Positions 1-7,864 of a stretch of DNA of 64,000 nt are shown piece by piece. Source of the stretch: Brevundimonas subvibrioides ATCC 15264 (GTDB lineage: Bacteria; Pseudomonadota; Alphaproteobacteria; Caulobacterales; Caulobacteraceae); NCBI RefSeq assembly GCF_000144605.1, contig NC_014375.1:3168501-3232500 (forward strand), in the 5' to 3' direction. The notes beneath the pieces are model-generated. The model had not been told where the DNA came from. It did not search any database and worked only from the letters and a program-made list of their open reading frames with translations. Both the position numbers and the translations under genes were made by a program. How positions within the stretch are numbered: position 1 is the first letter of the stretch; every line of letters begins with the position of its first letter.

Positions 1-997
1 AACCCATATAGGCAAGGGCCTTGCGGTCGCTTTCGGACTTCGGCTGAGGCACGCGCGATCCGATCGGCGCGCCGGCATCCGGCGTGGTGCCCCACGTCGC
101 CATCGGCCGGATGGACGCGCCGTCGATCAGGATCTCGGTGTCGAACACCGCGCCCGGATCGCTGGCCAGCCCCAACCATTCGGCGGCCTGCGCCTCATAG
201 GCCTGGCCTTGCGGGACATGCTTGCGGCCGCGCAGCCAGTCGATTGTCCCGGCATCCGGCGCGATCATGCCGGCCCGCGCCCCGGCCTCGATCGACATGT
301 TGCAGAGAGTCATCCGCCCTTCCATGTCGAGCGACCGCACAGCCTCTCCGGCGTATTCGATGACGAAGCCGGTGCCGCCGCCGAAGCCCAGTTCGGCGAT
401 CACCGCCAGGGCCACGTCCTTGCCCGAGACGCCGGGCGTCAGGGTGCCGGTGACGGTGACGCGCATGGCCTTCGACTTGCGCTGCAGCAGACACTGGGTC
501 GCCAGGACGTGACCGACTTCCGACGTGCCGATGCCGAAGGCCAGGGCCCCGAAGGCACCGTGCGTGGCCGTGTGGCTGTCGCCGCAAACGACGGTCATGC
601 CCGGCTGGGTCAGGCCCAGTTCCGGCCCCATGACGTGGACCACGCCCCGATCGGGCGAGCCCCAGCCAGCCAGGTCGATGCCGTGGCGGGCGCAGTTCTC
701 TTCCAGCCGATGCACCTGCGCCTCGGCCTCCGCCGTGACATAGGGCTTAAGACCGTTCAGCCCGGCCGGCAGGGTCGGGGTTGAATGGTCCAGGGTCGCG
801 AAGGTCCGGTCCGGGCGGCGCACCTTCAGGCCGCGCGCCTCGATCTCGGTGAAGGCCTGGGGGCTGGTGACCTCGTGGACCAGATGCAGATCGATATAAA
901 GGACGCCCGGCGTCTCCTGTGTTTCCGGGACCACCACGTGGCGGTCCCAGACCTTGTCGAACAGGGTGCGGGGCGCGCGGGTGTCAGGCGGCGACAT
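1..997 (-). CDS. leuC: 3-isopropylmalate dehydratase large subunit LeuC (C-terminus cut by window edge)
   Basis: Aconitase-family subunit that, with LeuD, converts 2-isopropylmalate to 3-isopropylmalate in leucine synthesis in the cytoplasm. I translated the frame by hand: it stays open for 332 codons to the left edge, about 70% of the usual ~470 residues. Visible family signatures are [12 protein letters not shown] at the N-terminus, [19 protein letters not shown] near residue 133 and [16 protein letters not shown] near residue 230. The cluster cysteines expected further on lie outside the window, apart from the one that precedes the SHTATHG stretch. The ATG overlaps the last 14 nt of leuA and has GAGAGG upstream, so translation is probably coupled. 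No other in-frame start lies close by. It is the last visible gene of the ilv-leu operon; leuD and leuB may follow. Confidence 0.95.
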   Translation of the reverse strand, partial: MSPPDTRAPRTLFDKVWDRHVVVPETQETPGVLYIDLHLVHEVTSPQAFTEIEARGLKVRRPDRTFATLDHSTPTLPAGLNGLKPYVTAEAEAQVHRLEENCARHGIDLAGWGSPDRGVVHVMGPELGLTQPGMTVVCGDSHTATHGAFGALAFGIGTSEVGHVLATQCLLQRKSKAMRVTVTGTLTPGVSGKDVALAVIAELGFGGGTGFVIEYAGEAVRSLDMEGRMTLCNMSIEAGARAGMIAPDAGTIDWLRGRKHVPQGQAYEAQAAEWLGLASDPGAVFDTEILIDGASIRPMATWGTTPDAGAPIGSRVPQPKSESDRKALAYMG

Positions 998-2201
998 GGG
1001 CCGCCTCTCGCTGCGTCGCCGTACAGATGGCGATCAGCTCCTTGTCGTCGATCTCGCCGATCTCGTCCGCCCGCGTCTTGAAGGCGGCGAAGGCGTCGGT
1101 CAGGTGGTCGCCGACCAGCGGATAGCCCAGGACCTCGGCCCGCTTCTGAACCGCCGTCCGGCCCGAATGCTTGCCCAGAACGAAGAAGCTGCCGGCGAAC
1201 CCGACGTCCTCGGGCCGCATGATCTCATAGGTCCGGGCATCCGCGTACATACCGTGCTGGTGGATGCCGGCCTCGTGGGCGAAGGCGTTGATGCCGACGA
1301 TGGCCTTGTTGCGCACGATGGGCGAGTGGGTGATCTCGCTCAGCAGCCGGCTGGTCTCGACCAGTTTGGTGGCGTCGACGCCCGTCGTGACGCCATAGCG
1401 TTCGGCGCGGGTGCGCAGGGCCATGACAACCTCTTCCAGCGCCGCATTGCCGGCCCGTTCGCCAATGCCGTTGATGGTCGATTCGACCTGACGAACCCCA
1501 CCCTCGATCGCCGCCAGGCTGTTGGCGACGGCCAGACCCAGGTCGTTGTGGCAGTGGGTCGAGAAGACGACATGCGGGAAACGCGGCCGGATCCGCGCCA
1601 TCAGGAAGCGGAACAGCGCCCCGATCTCGTCCGGCGTCGCATAGCCGACCGTGTCGGGCACGTTCAAGGTCGAGGCCCCCGCTGCGGAGACCGCCTCCAG
1701 GACCTCGGCCAGAAACTCCGGCTCGGTGCGGATCGCGTCCTCGGCCGAAAACTCGACGTCGTGAAAATGGGTCCGGGCATATTCGACCGAGCGCACGGCC
1801 TGGGCCAGGACCTGGTCCGGGGTCATCCGCAGCTTGGCGGCCCGGTGGATCGGGCTGGTGCCGATGAAGACGTGGCAACGCCGCCGCTTCGTCCCGCGCA
1901 GCGCGCGATACGAGGCGTCGATGTCCGCCTCGTTCGACCGCGACAGGGAGCAGAAGACCGGTCCGGACTCATCCTCGGCCATCTCGCCGACGACGGCGCG
2001 GATGCAGTCCTCGTCGCCCGGAGAGGCGGCCGCGAACCCGGCCTCCATGATGTCGACGCCCAGGGCCTTCAGCTGACGCCCCATGCGGACCTTGTCGTCC
2101 GGCGACATGGAGAAGCCCGGGGCCTGTTCGCCGTCGCGCATGGTGGTGTCGAAGACGATGACCCGGTTCGGGTCGTTCGGTACTCGAGGTTCAGAGGTCA
2201 T
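984..2201 (-). CDS. leuA: 2-isopropylmalate synthase LeuA, short form lacking the C-terminal regulatory domain
   Basis: Condenses acetyl-CoA with 2-oxoisovalerate, the committed step of leucine synthesis. The DRE-TIM metallolyase barrel is intact: [13 protein letters not shown] (residues ~17-29) supplies the Arg/Asp catalytic pair, [15 protein letters not shown] (~213-227) gives the HxH metal ligands, and [15 protein letters not shown] (~243-257) is the second family signature. At 405 residues the protein stops after the linker subdomains; the usual enzyme has ~510-520 residues and a C-terminal leucine-binding dimer domain, absent here. The frame ends in a normal stop that overlaps leuC, so this is not a frameshift of the visible sequence. 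Homocitrate or citramalate synthase activity cannot be excluded from sequence, but linkage to leuC favours LeuA. Its ATG shares 4 nt with the ilvM stop, suggesting translational coupling. Confidence 0.93.
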   Translation of the reverse strand: MTSEPRVPNDPNRVIVFDTTMRDGEQAPGFSMSPDDKVRMGRQLKALGVDIMEAGFAAASPGDEDCIRAVVGEMAEDESGPVFCSLSRSNEADIDASYRALRGTKRRRCHVFIGTSPIHRAAKLRMTPDQVLAQAVRSVEYARTHFHDVEFSAEDAIRTEPEFLAEVLEAVSAAGASTLNVPDTVGYATPDEIGALFRFLMARIRPRFPHVVFSTHCHNDLGLAVANSLAAIEGGVRQVESTINGIGERAGNAALEEVVMALRTRAERYGVTTGVDATKLVETSRLLSEITHSPIVRNKAIVGINAFAHEAGIHQHGMYADARTYEIMRPEDVGFAGSFFVLGKHSGRTAVQKRAEVLGYPLVGDHLTDAFAAFKTRADEIGEIDDKELIAICTATQREAAHVAA

Positions 2202-2464
2202 GCCGCCACACTGTCCCGGTAGGCGTAGGGCGCAGGCGCGAAACCGACCCGCGTCGCGCCGATCAGCTTGTCGATCTGGCGGCCCAGGTTTTCGGTGCAG
2301 CGGCCATCGTCGCGGCCGCGGACCTGCAACTGGACGCGGCGCATCGTGCCCTCGTCCGACAGGCTCATGCCGTCGATGTGGAAGCCCCGGCGCTCCACGA
2401 GACCGATCAGGCGCTGGAGCGAGCCGTCGGCCCGGTCGATCTGGATCTGGATGGTGTCGGTCAT
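2198..2464 (-). CDS. ilvM: Acetolactate synthase small subunit, IlvM-like ACT protein
   Basis: An 88-residue protein with a single ACT-like fold; the stretch LIGLVERRGFHIDGMSL (~19-35) matches the IlvM pattern RGFHxxSM. It is the regulatory or stabilising partner of the large subunit encoded just upstream. Typical alphaproteobacterial IlvN is about twice as long and has a second C-terminal domain, so this is the AHAS II type. I chose the ATG at 2464 because it shares one base with the ilvG stop (TGATG) and gives exactly one ACT domain; a longer open frame reading back to 2575 lies inside ilvG and adds unrelated low-complexity residues. The stop overlaps the leuA start by 4 nt. Confidence 0.88.
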   Translation of the reverse strand: MTDTIQIQIDRADGSLQRLIGLVERRGFHIDGMSLSDEGTMRRVQLQVRGRDDGRCTENLGRQIDKLIGATRVGFAPAPYAYRDSVAA

Positions 2465-4188
2465 CACATGTCTCCTTCGAAGCGCGTGTCGTGCATCATT
2501 TCGGCGTTGTTCTTGCCCGGCGGGACCAGAGGCCAGACGTTCTCTTTGGGGTCGATCAGGACGTGCATCAGGCACGGCCCGGACGCGGCCAGCAGACGGG
2601 CGATGCCGTCAGTGACCTGATCCCGGCGGTCGATCATGAAGGCCTCGATGCCGAAGGCCTGGGCCACGGCGACGAAGTCGGGATTGTCCGACAGATCGAC
2701 CTCGGAATAGTTCTCGGCGAAGAACAGCTCCTGCCACTGGCGCACCAGGCCCAGGCTGGAGTTGTCCAGCAGCACGATCTTCAGGGCGACGCCGTAGCGA
2801 CGCAGGGTCGCCAGCTCCTGGATGTTCATCATGAAGCTGCCGTCGCCCGAGACGGTGACGACATGGGCGTCGGGGCTGGCCATCTTGGCCCCCAGACCGG
2901 CGGGCAGGCCGTAGCCCATCGCCCCCAGACCGCCCGAGGTCAGGTGGGCCTCGGGCCGCGAGAATTCGCAATGCTGGGCCACCCACATCTGGTGCTGGCC
3001 GACGTCGCAGGCGGCGACGAAGCCGTCTCCCGCGGTCTTCGACAGCTCGTTCAGCAGGGCCGGCGCATAGACGCCCTCGCCCGGCGCGTCATAGCGGAAG
3101 CCGTTCCGGCGCGCGTTCGACGTCGAGCGGGCGATCCACGGATCGATCGCCAGAGATGCGGCCGCGACACGGGCGGTCAGGGCCTCGATGCCCGCCTTCA
3201 GATCGCCGATGACCGGCACGTGGGCGGCGCGCAGCTTGCCGATCTCGGCCGGGTCGATGTCGAAATGGATGACCTTCGCATGGGGGGCGAACTCGTTCAG
3301 CTTGCCCGTGGCGCGGTCGTCGAACCGGGCGCCGAAGACGATCAGCAGGTCGCTCTCCTGCACCGCCTCGTTGGCCGCCTTCGTGCCGTGCATGCCCAGC
3401 ATGCCCAGGAAGCCCGGCGCATCCGTGCGGATCGAGCCCAGGGCGTTCAGGGTCGAGACCGAGGGAATACCCGTCCGGCCGGCGAAGTCGCGCAGCGCGT
3501 CCACGGCGCCGGCGATCTTCACCCCGCCGCCGACGTAGATCAGCGGACTCCCGGCGGCGCGGATCAGCTGTTCGGCTTCGGCGATCGCGGCGTGATCCAC
3601 CGGGGCGGTCTCGTTCGGATATGGAAAGCCGAAGTCGTCCGACGTGGTGCCGACCTGCACGTCCTTGGGCAGGTCGACCAGCACCGGGCCGGGGCGACCA
3701 GAGCGGGCGACATGGAAGGCCTCCTCGATCACCGCGGGCACGTCGGCCGGATCGCGCACGACCCAGCTGTGCTTCACGATCGGCAGGGTGACCCCCAGGA
3801 TGTCGATCTCCTGGAAGGCGTCGGTCCCCATCAGATGGGTGGCGACGTTGCCGGTGATGCAGACCATCGGCACGGAGTCCATGAAGGCGTTGGCGATGCC
3901 GGTGATCAGGTTGGTCGCGCCCGGCCCCGAGGTCGCCATGCAGACCCCGACCTTGCCGGTCGAACGCGCATAGGCGTCGGCGGCGAAGGCGGCACCCTGT
4001 TCGTGACGGACCAGGATGTGCTTCAGGCCCGATCCGGTCAGGGCGTCGTAGACCGGCATGATGGCCCCGCCCGGATAGCCGAACACCACCTCGACCCCCA
4101 GCCGCTCCAGGGTCGAGACGAGCAGCCGCGCGCCGCTCTGGGGAGCGGTGGCGGACTGGGTGGATTTCAGGGCCGAGGCGGCGGTCAT
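2464..4188 (-). CDS. ilvG: Acetolactate synthase large subunit, IlvG (AHAS II) type
   Basis: ThDP enzyme forming acetolactate or acetohydroxybutyrate, the first common step to Val, Leu and Ile. The protein has 574 residues. FGYPGGAIMPVYDAL and HEQGAAFAADAYAR hold the catalytic Glu region, LGMLGMHGTKAAN is the central-domain signature, and GDGSFMMNIQELATL starts the ThDP/Mg motif. The C-terminus, with ENVWPLVPPG followed by NAEM, resembles E. coli IlvG more than IlvB or IlvI from memory, and the short IlvM downstream agrees. E. coli IlvGM is known to resist valine inhibition; whether this one does is inference. The ATG at 4188 is preferred over an upstream in-frame start at 4251, which would overlap the ilvC end by 37 nt. 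Confidence 0.93.
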   Translation of the reverse strand: MTAASALKSTQSATAPQSGARLLVSTLERLGVEVVFGYPGGAIMPVYDALTGSGLKHILVRHEQGAAFAADAYARSTGKVGVCMATSGPGATNLITGIANAFMDSVPMVCITGNVATHLMGTDAFQEIDILGVTLPIVKHSWVVRDPADVPAVIEEAFHVARSGRPGPVLVDLPKDVQVGTTSDDFGFPYPNETAPVDHAAIAEAEQLIRAAGSPLIYVGGGVKIAGAVDALRDFAGRTGIPSVSTLNALGSIRTDAPGFLGMLGMHGTKAANEAVQESDLLIVFGARFDDRATGKLNEFAPHAKVIHFDIDPAEIGKLRAAHVPVIGDLKAGIEALTARVAAASLAIDPWIARSTSNARRNGFRYDAPGEGVYAPALLNELSKTAGDGFVAACDVGQHQMWVAQHCEFSRPEAHLTSGGLGAMGYGLPAGLGAKMASPDAHVVTVSGDGSFMMNIQELATLRRYGVALKIVLLDNSSLGLVRQWQELFFAENYSEVDLSDNPDFVAVAQAFGIEAFMIDRRDQVTDGIARLLAASGPCLMHVLIDPKENVWPLVPPGKNNAEMMHDTRFEGDM

Positions 4189-4214
4189 CGGAGGATACTC
4201 AGGCTCTCTTGCGA

Positions 4215-5225
4215 TCAGGCCGCTTCGGCGGTCTTGGGGGCGTGCAGCCACGCCATCCGCTCGCGCAGACCCGCCCCGACCGACTCGATCAGATGCTCGC
4301 CGTCGGCCTTGACCAGGGCGTCATAGGCGCCCTTGCCGGCCTCGTTCTCGGCGATCCATTCGCGGGCGAAGGTGCCGTCCTGGATCTCATTCAGGACCTC
4401 CTTCATCCGGGCGCGCGTCTCGGAGTTGATGACGCGCGGGCCGCTGACCACCGAGCCCCATTTGGCGGTCTCGGAGATGAACTCGTTCATCTTGGTGATG
4501 CCGCCCTCGTAGAACAGGTCCACGATCAACTTCAGCTCGTGCATGCATTCGAAGTAGGCGATCTCGGGCTGGTAGCCGGCCTCGACCAGGGTGGTGAACC
4601 CGCCCATGACCAGTTCCTTGGCCCCGCCGCACAGGACCGCCTGTTCACCGAACAGGTCGGTCTCGGTCTCTTCCTTGAAGGAGGTTTCCAGCAGGCCGCC
4701 GGTGGCGCCGCCGATACCCTTCGCATAGCCCATGGCCCGGTCGCGGGCCTTGCCGGTCGCATCCTGCTCGACCGCGAACAGGGCGGGGACGCCGCGGCCG
4801 CGCGCATACTCTCGACGGACCAGATCGCCCGGTCCCTTGGGCGCGACCAGGATCACGTCCATGTCCTTCCGCGGCGTGACGCGGCCGTACAGGATCGAGA
4901 AGCCGTGGGCGAACAGCAGGGCCGCGCCCTTCTTGGCGTTGGGCTCGATGATGTCCGTGTAGATCTGGGCCTGGGCCATGTCGGGCGTCAGGATGGCGAT
5001 GATGTCCGCGCCCTTGACCGCCTCCGCCGGCTCGGCCGTGGCGATGCCGTCGGCCTGGGCGTTCTTCCAGCCCTTGCCGCCGTGACGAACGCCCGCGATC
5101 ACGTCGTGACCGCTCTCCTTCAGGTTCTGGGCATGGGCGCGCCCTTGCGAGCCATAGCCGATGACCGCGATGCGGTGACCCGCGATGACGCCGGGACGGA
5201 TGTCGTCGTTGGTATAGATTTGCAT
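4215..5225 (-). CDS. ilvC: Ketol-acid reductoisomerase (class I)
   Basis: NADPH- and Mg-dependent enzyme converting acetolactate to 2,3-dihydroxyisovalerate. The length of 336 residues is that of the short class I form. The Rossmann fingerprint [17 protein letters not shown] sits at ~19-35, the segment [14 protein letters not shown] lies near 104-117, and the metal-binding helices carry [12 protein letters not shown] (~186-197) and [13 protein letters not shown]. The gene starts 3 nt after the ilvD stop and ends 26 nt before ilvG. An AGGA element overlapping the end of ilvD can serve as ribosome site. It is in the middle of the ilv-leu operon and probably expressed with it. Confidence 0.97.
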   Translation of the reverse strand: MQIYTNDDIRPGVIAGHRIAVIGYGSQGRAHAQNLKESGHDVIAGVRHGGKGWKNAQADGIATAEPAEAVKGADIIAILTPDMAQAQIYTDIIEPNAKKGAALLFAHGFSILYGRVTPRKDMDVILVAPKGPGDLVRREYARGRGVPALFAVEQDATGKARDRAMGYAKGIGGATGGLLETSFKEETETDLFGEQAVLCGGAKELVMGGFTTLVEAGYQPEIAYFECMHELKLIVDLFYEGGITKMNEFISETAKWGSVVSGPRVINSETRARMKEVLNEIQDGTFAREWIAENEAGKGAYDALVKADGEHLIESVGAGLRERMAWLHAPKTAEAA

Positions 5226-5228
5226 GGC

Positions 5229-6980
5229 TCAGGCTTCCTGGGTTTGTCTGGCTTGGACCGGCACCTGGGCCGGCGGCGGATTGGGAATGGTGACGGCGCC
5301 CTGGCTGGCCGAGGCGACCTGGGCCCGATATTTGGCGAAGACCCCGGTGGCGGGTTTCAGCGGCGGGATGGTGTAGTCGCGGCGGCGCGCGACCAGGTCG
5401 GCCGCGACGTCGATGCGCCGGTTGGTGACGTCGATCGTGATCCGGTCGCCGTCTCGGACCAGGGCGATCGGCCCGCCCACGGCCGCCTCGGGGGAGATGT
5501 GGCCGGCGACGAAGCCATAGCTGGCACCCGAGAACCGGCCGTCGGTCAGCAGGGCGACATTGGCGACGCCCCTGCCCTTCAAGGCGGCGGTGACCTGCAG
5601 CATCTCGCGCATGCCCGGACCGCCGCGGGGACCTTCGTAGCGGATGATGATGACGTCGCCTTCGCCGACCGAACCGTCCTGGACGGCGTGGAAGGCGTCT
5701 TCCTCTGAATCGAACACGCAGGCCGGGCCCTCGAACACGTCGATGGCGTGACCGGCCAGCTTGATGATCGCCCCCTCTGGGGCCAGGTCGCCGTGGATGA
5801 CGGCATAGGACCCGCGCGCCATGACCGGGGTGTCGATCGTGGTCACGACCTGCTGGCCCGGCGCTTCCTCGGCCTCGGCGGCCTCGGCGAACAGGCTACG
5901 GCCCGAGACGGTCGGGGTGTTGATGATCTTGCCCGCTGCCGCCAGCCGCTGGGCCACCAGTCGGGTGCCGCCCGCCGCATACAGGTGCGAGGCCAGGAAC
6001 CGTCCGCCGGGCTTCAGGTCGCAGATCACCGGGGCCTCGACGCAGGCCTGGTGGCAGTCCTCGATGCCGAAATCGATGCCCGCCTCGGTGGCGATGGCCG
6101 TCAGGTGCATGACTGCATTGGTCGATCCGCCCGAGGCCGAACAGGCGATGGCCGCATTCTTCAGGCTGGCGCGGGTGATGTATTTGCGCGCCGTGTCGCC
6201 GGCGAATACCCGCTCGACGATCAGTCGGCCGCACCGTTCACCCTCGGCCGCCTTGGCGGGGTCCACGGCCGGGACGTCATTGGCCCCCATTGGGGACAGC
6301 CCCATCATCGACAGGGCCATGGCCATGGTGTTGGCGGTGAACTGGCCGCCGCAGGCCCCGGCTCCGGGACAGGCGGCGCTCTCGACCATCTTCAGCTGAT
6401 CGTCGTCGATGGTGCCTGCGCCGTGGGCACCGATGGCCTCGAACACATCCTGGATCGAGATCTCCGCCGCGCCGATCCGGCCCGGCAGGATGGTGCCGCC
6501 ATAGTAGACCAGACCGGGGATATCCATCCGGGCCAGGGCCATGGCGGCGGCAGGAATGGTCTTGTCGCAGCCGACGATGCAGACGACGCCGTCCAACTGG
6601 TGGCCCTGGACCGCCAGTTCGATGGAGTCGGCGACGACCTCGCGACTGATCAGCGAGGCCTTCATCCCCGCCGTGCCCATCGAGATGCCGTCGGTCACCA
6701 CGATGGTGTTGAAGTCGATGGGAAAGCCGCCCGCCGCCACGATCCCGGCCCGGACGTCCCTGGCCAGTCGGTCCAGATGCATGTTGCACGGCGTCACCGA
6801 CGACCAGGTGTTGACCACCGCGATCATCGGCTTGTCGAAATCGGCGTCGTCCATGCCGGCGGCCCGCAGATAGCTGCGGGCCGCAGCGCGGTTGGCTCCG
6901 GCGGTCACGGCCGCACTTCTCCGGCCATCCCGTTGGGGGAGCGAAGCGGCGGCGTCTTCCGGGGTGAAATCTTGCGTCAT
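5229..6980 (-). CDS. ilvD: Dihydroxy-acid dehydratase
   Basis: Fe-S dehydratase of the third common branched-chain step (583 residues from the ATG at 6980). Cluster cysteines are seen in SSVTPCNMHL, CIVGCDKTIP and CPGAGACGGQFTANTM, and the C-terminal active-site region contains GRFSGASYGFVAGHISPEA. It is the first structural gene of the operon. The frame is open further upstream to 7100, but those codons run through the leader terminator and leader peptide and read as low-complexity residues, so the ATG at 6980, which begins MTQDFTPED, is the likely start. Expression should depend on read-through of the terminator 42 nt upstream. In Caulobacter crescentus ilvD is reported to be controlled by a LysR regulator (IlvR); none is visible here. 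Confidence 0.96.
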   Translation of the reverse strand: MTQDFTPEDAAASLPQRDGRRSAAVTAGANRAAARSYLRAAGMDDADFDKPMIAVVNTWSSVTPCNMHLDRLARDVRAGIVAAGGFPIDFNTIVVTDGISMGTAGMKASLISREVVADSIELAVQGHQLDGVVCIVGCDKTIPAAAMALARMDIPGLVYYGGTILPGRIGAAEISIQDVFEAIGAHGAGTIDDDQLKMVESAACPGAGACGGQFTANTMAMALSMMGLSPMGANDVPAVDPAKAAEGERCGRLIVERVFAGDTARKYITRASLKNAAIACSASGGSTNAVMHLTAIATEAGIDFGIEDCHQACVEAPVICDLKPGGRFLASHLYAAGGTRLVAQRLAAAGKIINTPTVSGRSLFAEAAEAEEAPGQQVVTTIDTPVMARGSYAVIHGDLAPEGAIIKLAGHAIDVFEGPACVFDSEEDAFHAVQDGSVGEGDVIIIRYEGPRGGPGMREMLQVTAALKGRGVANVALLTDGRFSGASYGFVAGHISPEAAVGGPIALVRDGDRITIDVTNRRIDVAADLVARRRDYTIPPLKPATGVFAKYRAQVASASQGAVTIPNPPPAQVPVQARQTQEA

Positions 6981-7021
6981 TGAAGGCTGGCGATCTGAAG
7001 GAGGGGGTCTGCGTCGGGCAT

Positions 7022-7051
7022 GAAAAAACCCGCTTCCTTTCGGGAGCGGGT
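7022..7051 (-). terminator. Attenuator terminator of the ilv-leu operon
   Basis: On the minus strand ACCCGCT, an internal CCC-GAAA-GGA with a GAAA tetraloop, then AGCGGGT and six T. This is a compact rho-independent terminator placed between the leader peptide stop (7082) and the ilvD ATG (6980). Its 5' arm overlaps the 3' arm of the antiterminator, so the two structures exclude each other. Confidence 0.9.
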
Positions 7052-7108
7052 GGCGGCTTGCGGTCCTGATGTGTCTTGGGTTCAGGTCAGCTGCATCCAC
7101 GCCGCTCC
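7043..7108 (-). promoter_or_regulatory. Antiterminator of the ilv-leu attenuator
   Basis: The minus-strand segment GGAGCGGCGTGG (7108-7097), which lies inside the leader peptide just after the Leu/Val codon run, is complementary to CCACCCGCTCC (7053-7043): a 7-bp GGAGCGG/CCGCTCC helix and a 4-bp GTGG/CCAC helix separated by one bulged C. Forming it removes the 5' arm of the terminator. A ribosome stalled on the Leu codons would leave the upstream arm free; one that reaches the stop codon would mask part of it and allow termination. Pairing was checked base by base; the mechanism is inferred from known amino acid attenuators. Confidence 0.85.
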
Positions 7109-7234
7109 GGAGAGCAGGAGTACGAGTACGCTGAGAAGAAGGGTCGACAGGGCGGCAGGCGCGACGTTGGCGCGCGGGGCCGCGACCGCACGGGCGGTGG
7201 AACGGATCGGGGTGTGACGGGTCGGGTGGCTCAC
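7082..7234 (-). CDS. Leu/Val-rich leader peptide of the ilv-leu operon
   Basis: A 50-codon reading frame starting at GTG (7234) with a strong AAGGAGG seven bases upstream and ending at TGA (7084-7082). Its second half contains TLLLSVLVLLLS: eight Leu and two Val codons within fourteen codons counted from a preceding CTG. Two of the Leu codons are CTT and both Val codons are GTA, which are rare in this GC-rich sequence. This is the expected design of a control peptide sensing charged tRNA-Leu and, less strongly, tRNA-Val; there is only one Ile codon, near the start. The antiterminator 5' arm occupies the next four codons (Gly-Ala-Ala-Trp). No function of the peptide itself is implied. Confidence 0.9.
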   Translation of the reverse strand: MSHPTRHTPIRSTARAVAAPRANVAPAALSTLLLSVLVLLLSGAAWMQLT

Positions 7235-7296
7235 GGCCGCCTCCTTGGTTACCCCGTCATAAGGTCAGATAACGCTGCGCCGCACAAGCCCCGCTG

Positions 7297-7322
7297 GAAT
7301 AAACTTCCAATTTGCGGGTCAA
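7297..7322 (-). promoter_or_regulatory. Candidate promoter of the ilv-leu operon
   Basis: On the minus strand TTGACCC (7322-7316), 11 nt, then GTTTATTC (7304-7297). This resembles the Caulobacter biosynthetic promoter pattern TTGACGS, 10-14 nt, GCTANAWC, matching well at -35 and partly at -10. It would start transcription about 50-60 nt upstream of the leader GTG. Assigned by eye. Confidence 0.5.
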
Positions 7323-7360
7323 AAACTTGTCGGGGCAGCATTTCTACCCCGTTGAGTTCG

Positions 7361-7864
7361 TCAGCGGGTGAAAACGACCGTCTGGGCCGGGCTGCCGGGT
7401 CGAAACACCACGGTGCGGGTCACACCGGCGACGCGGACATTGACCTGCTGCTCCTGGTCGTCGTGCACGCCGGGGAAGAAATCCAGATCCACACGGACGG
7501 ATCGTCCGGCCGCGCCGGAGAGCCCCTGCCCGGTGAAATCGACCCGGATGTTGTCGCCGGCCAGATCGGTCCTCGCATGGTCCAGGTCGATGCGCTCGCC
7601 GTTCACCTCCAGCCGGAACCGGCGATCGAGATGCGCTTCGAGGGCCAGGACGGCGGCGGGATCGTCCAGGGTCGGCTGGGCGTCCGGGGCGACGGTGACC
7701 AGCGCCGGCTCGACGTCGTGGGCGGCGAAACGGTGGGTGACGGTGACGCCACCGGTGGCCTCATCAATGACCACCACCGTCAGCCCGCCGTGCCCGCGGT
7801 GGGCCAGGCTGGGGCCGGCCAGCAGCAGGGCGGCAGCGACAATGGAGAGGCCCAGCCGCTTCAT
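7361..7864 (-). CDS. Small exported protein of unknown function (DUF6702-like)
   Basis: The 167-residue protein begins MKRLGLSIVAAALLLAGPSLAH, a typical Sec signal peptide, followed by a predicted beta-rich domain with a His-rich start (HRGHGG). I believe it matches the family called DUF6702, but this is from memory. Its ATG overlaps the stop of the M1 peptidase gene by 4 nt (ATGA), so the two are almost certainly co-translated, and it may be an accessory or partner of that periplasmic enzyme. A longer same-strand frame starting at 8878 covers both genes in a different frame and is a shadow. No catalytic motif was recognised. Confidence 0.85.
   Translation of the reverse strand: MKRLGLSIVAAALLLAGPSLAHRGHGGLTVVVIDEATGGVTVTHRFAAHDVEPALVTVAPDAQPTLDDPAAVLALEAHLDRRFRLEVNGERIDLDHARTDLAGDNIRVDFTGQGLSGAAGRSVRVDLDFFPGVHDDQEQQVNVRVAGVTRTVVFRPGSPAQTVVFTR

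Noticed and set aside
2083..4326. A 747-codon open frame on the plus strand opposite ilvG and ilvM
   Set aside because: Low-complexity Arg/Gly/Asp-rich text mirroring the GC-rich third codon positions of the minus-strand genes; no recognisable domain or ribosome site.
6981..7100. An N-terminal extension of IlvD
   Set aside because: These codons cross the attenuator terminator and the leader peptide stop, and do not look like IlvD sequence.
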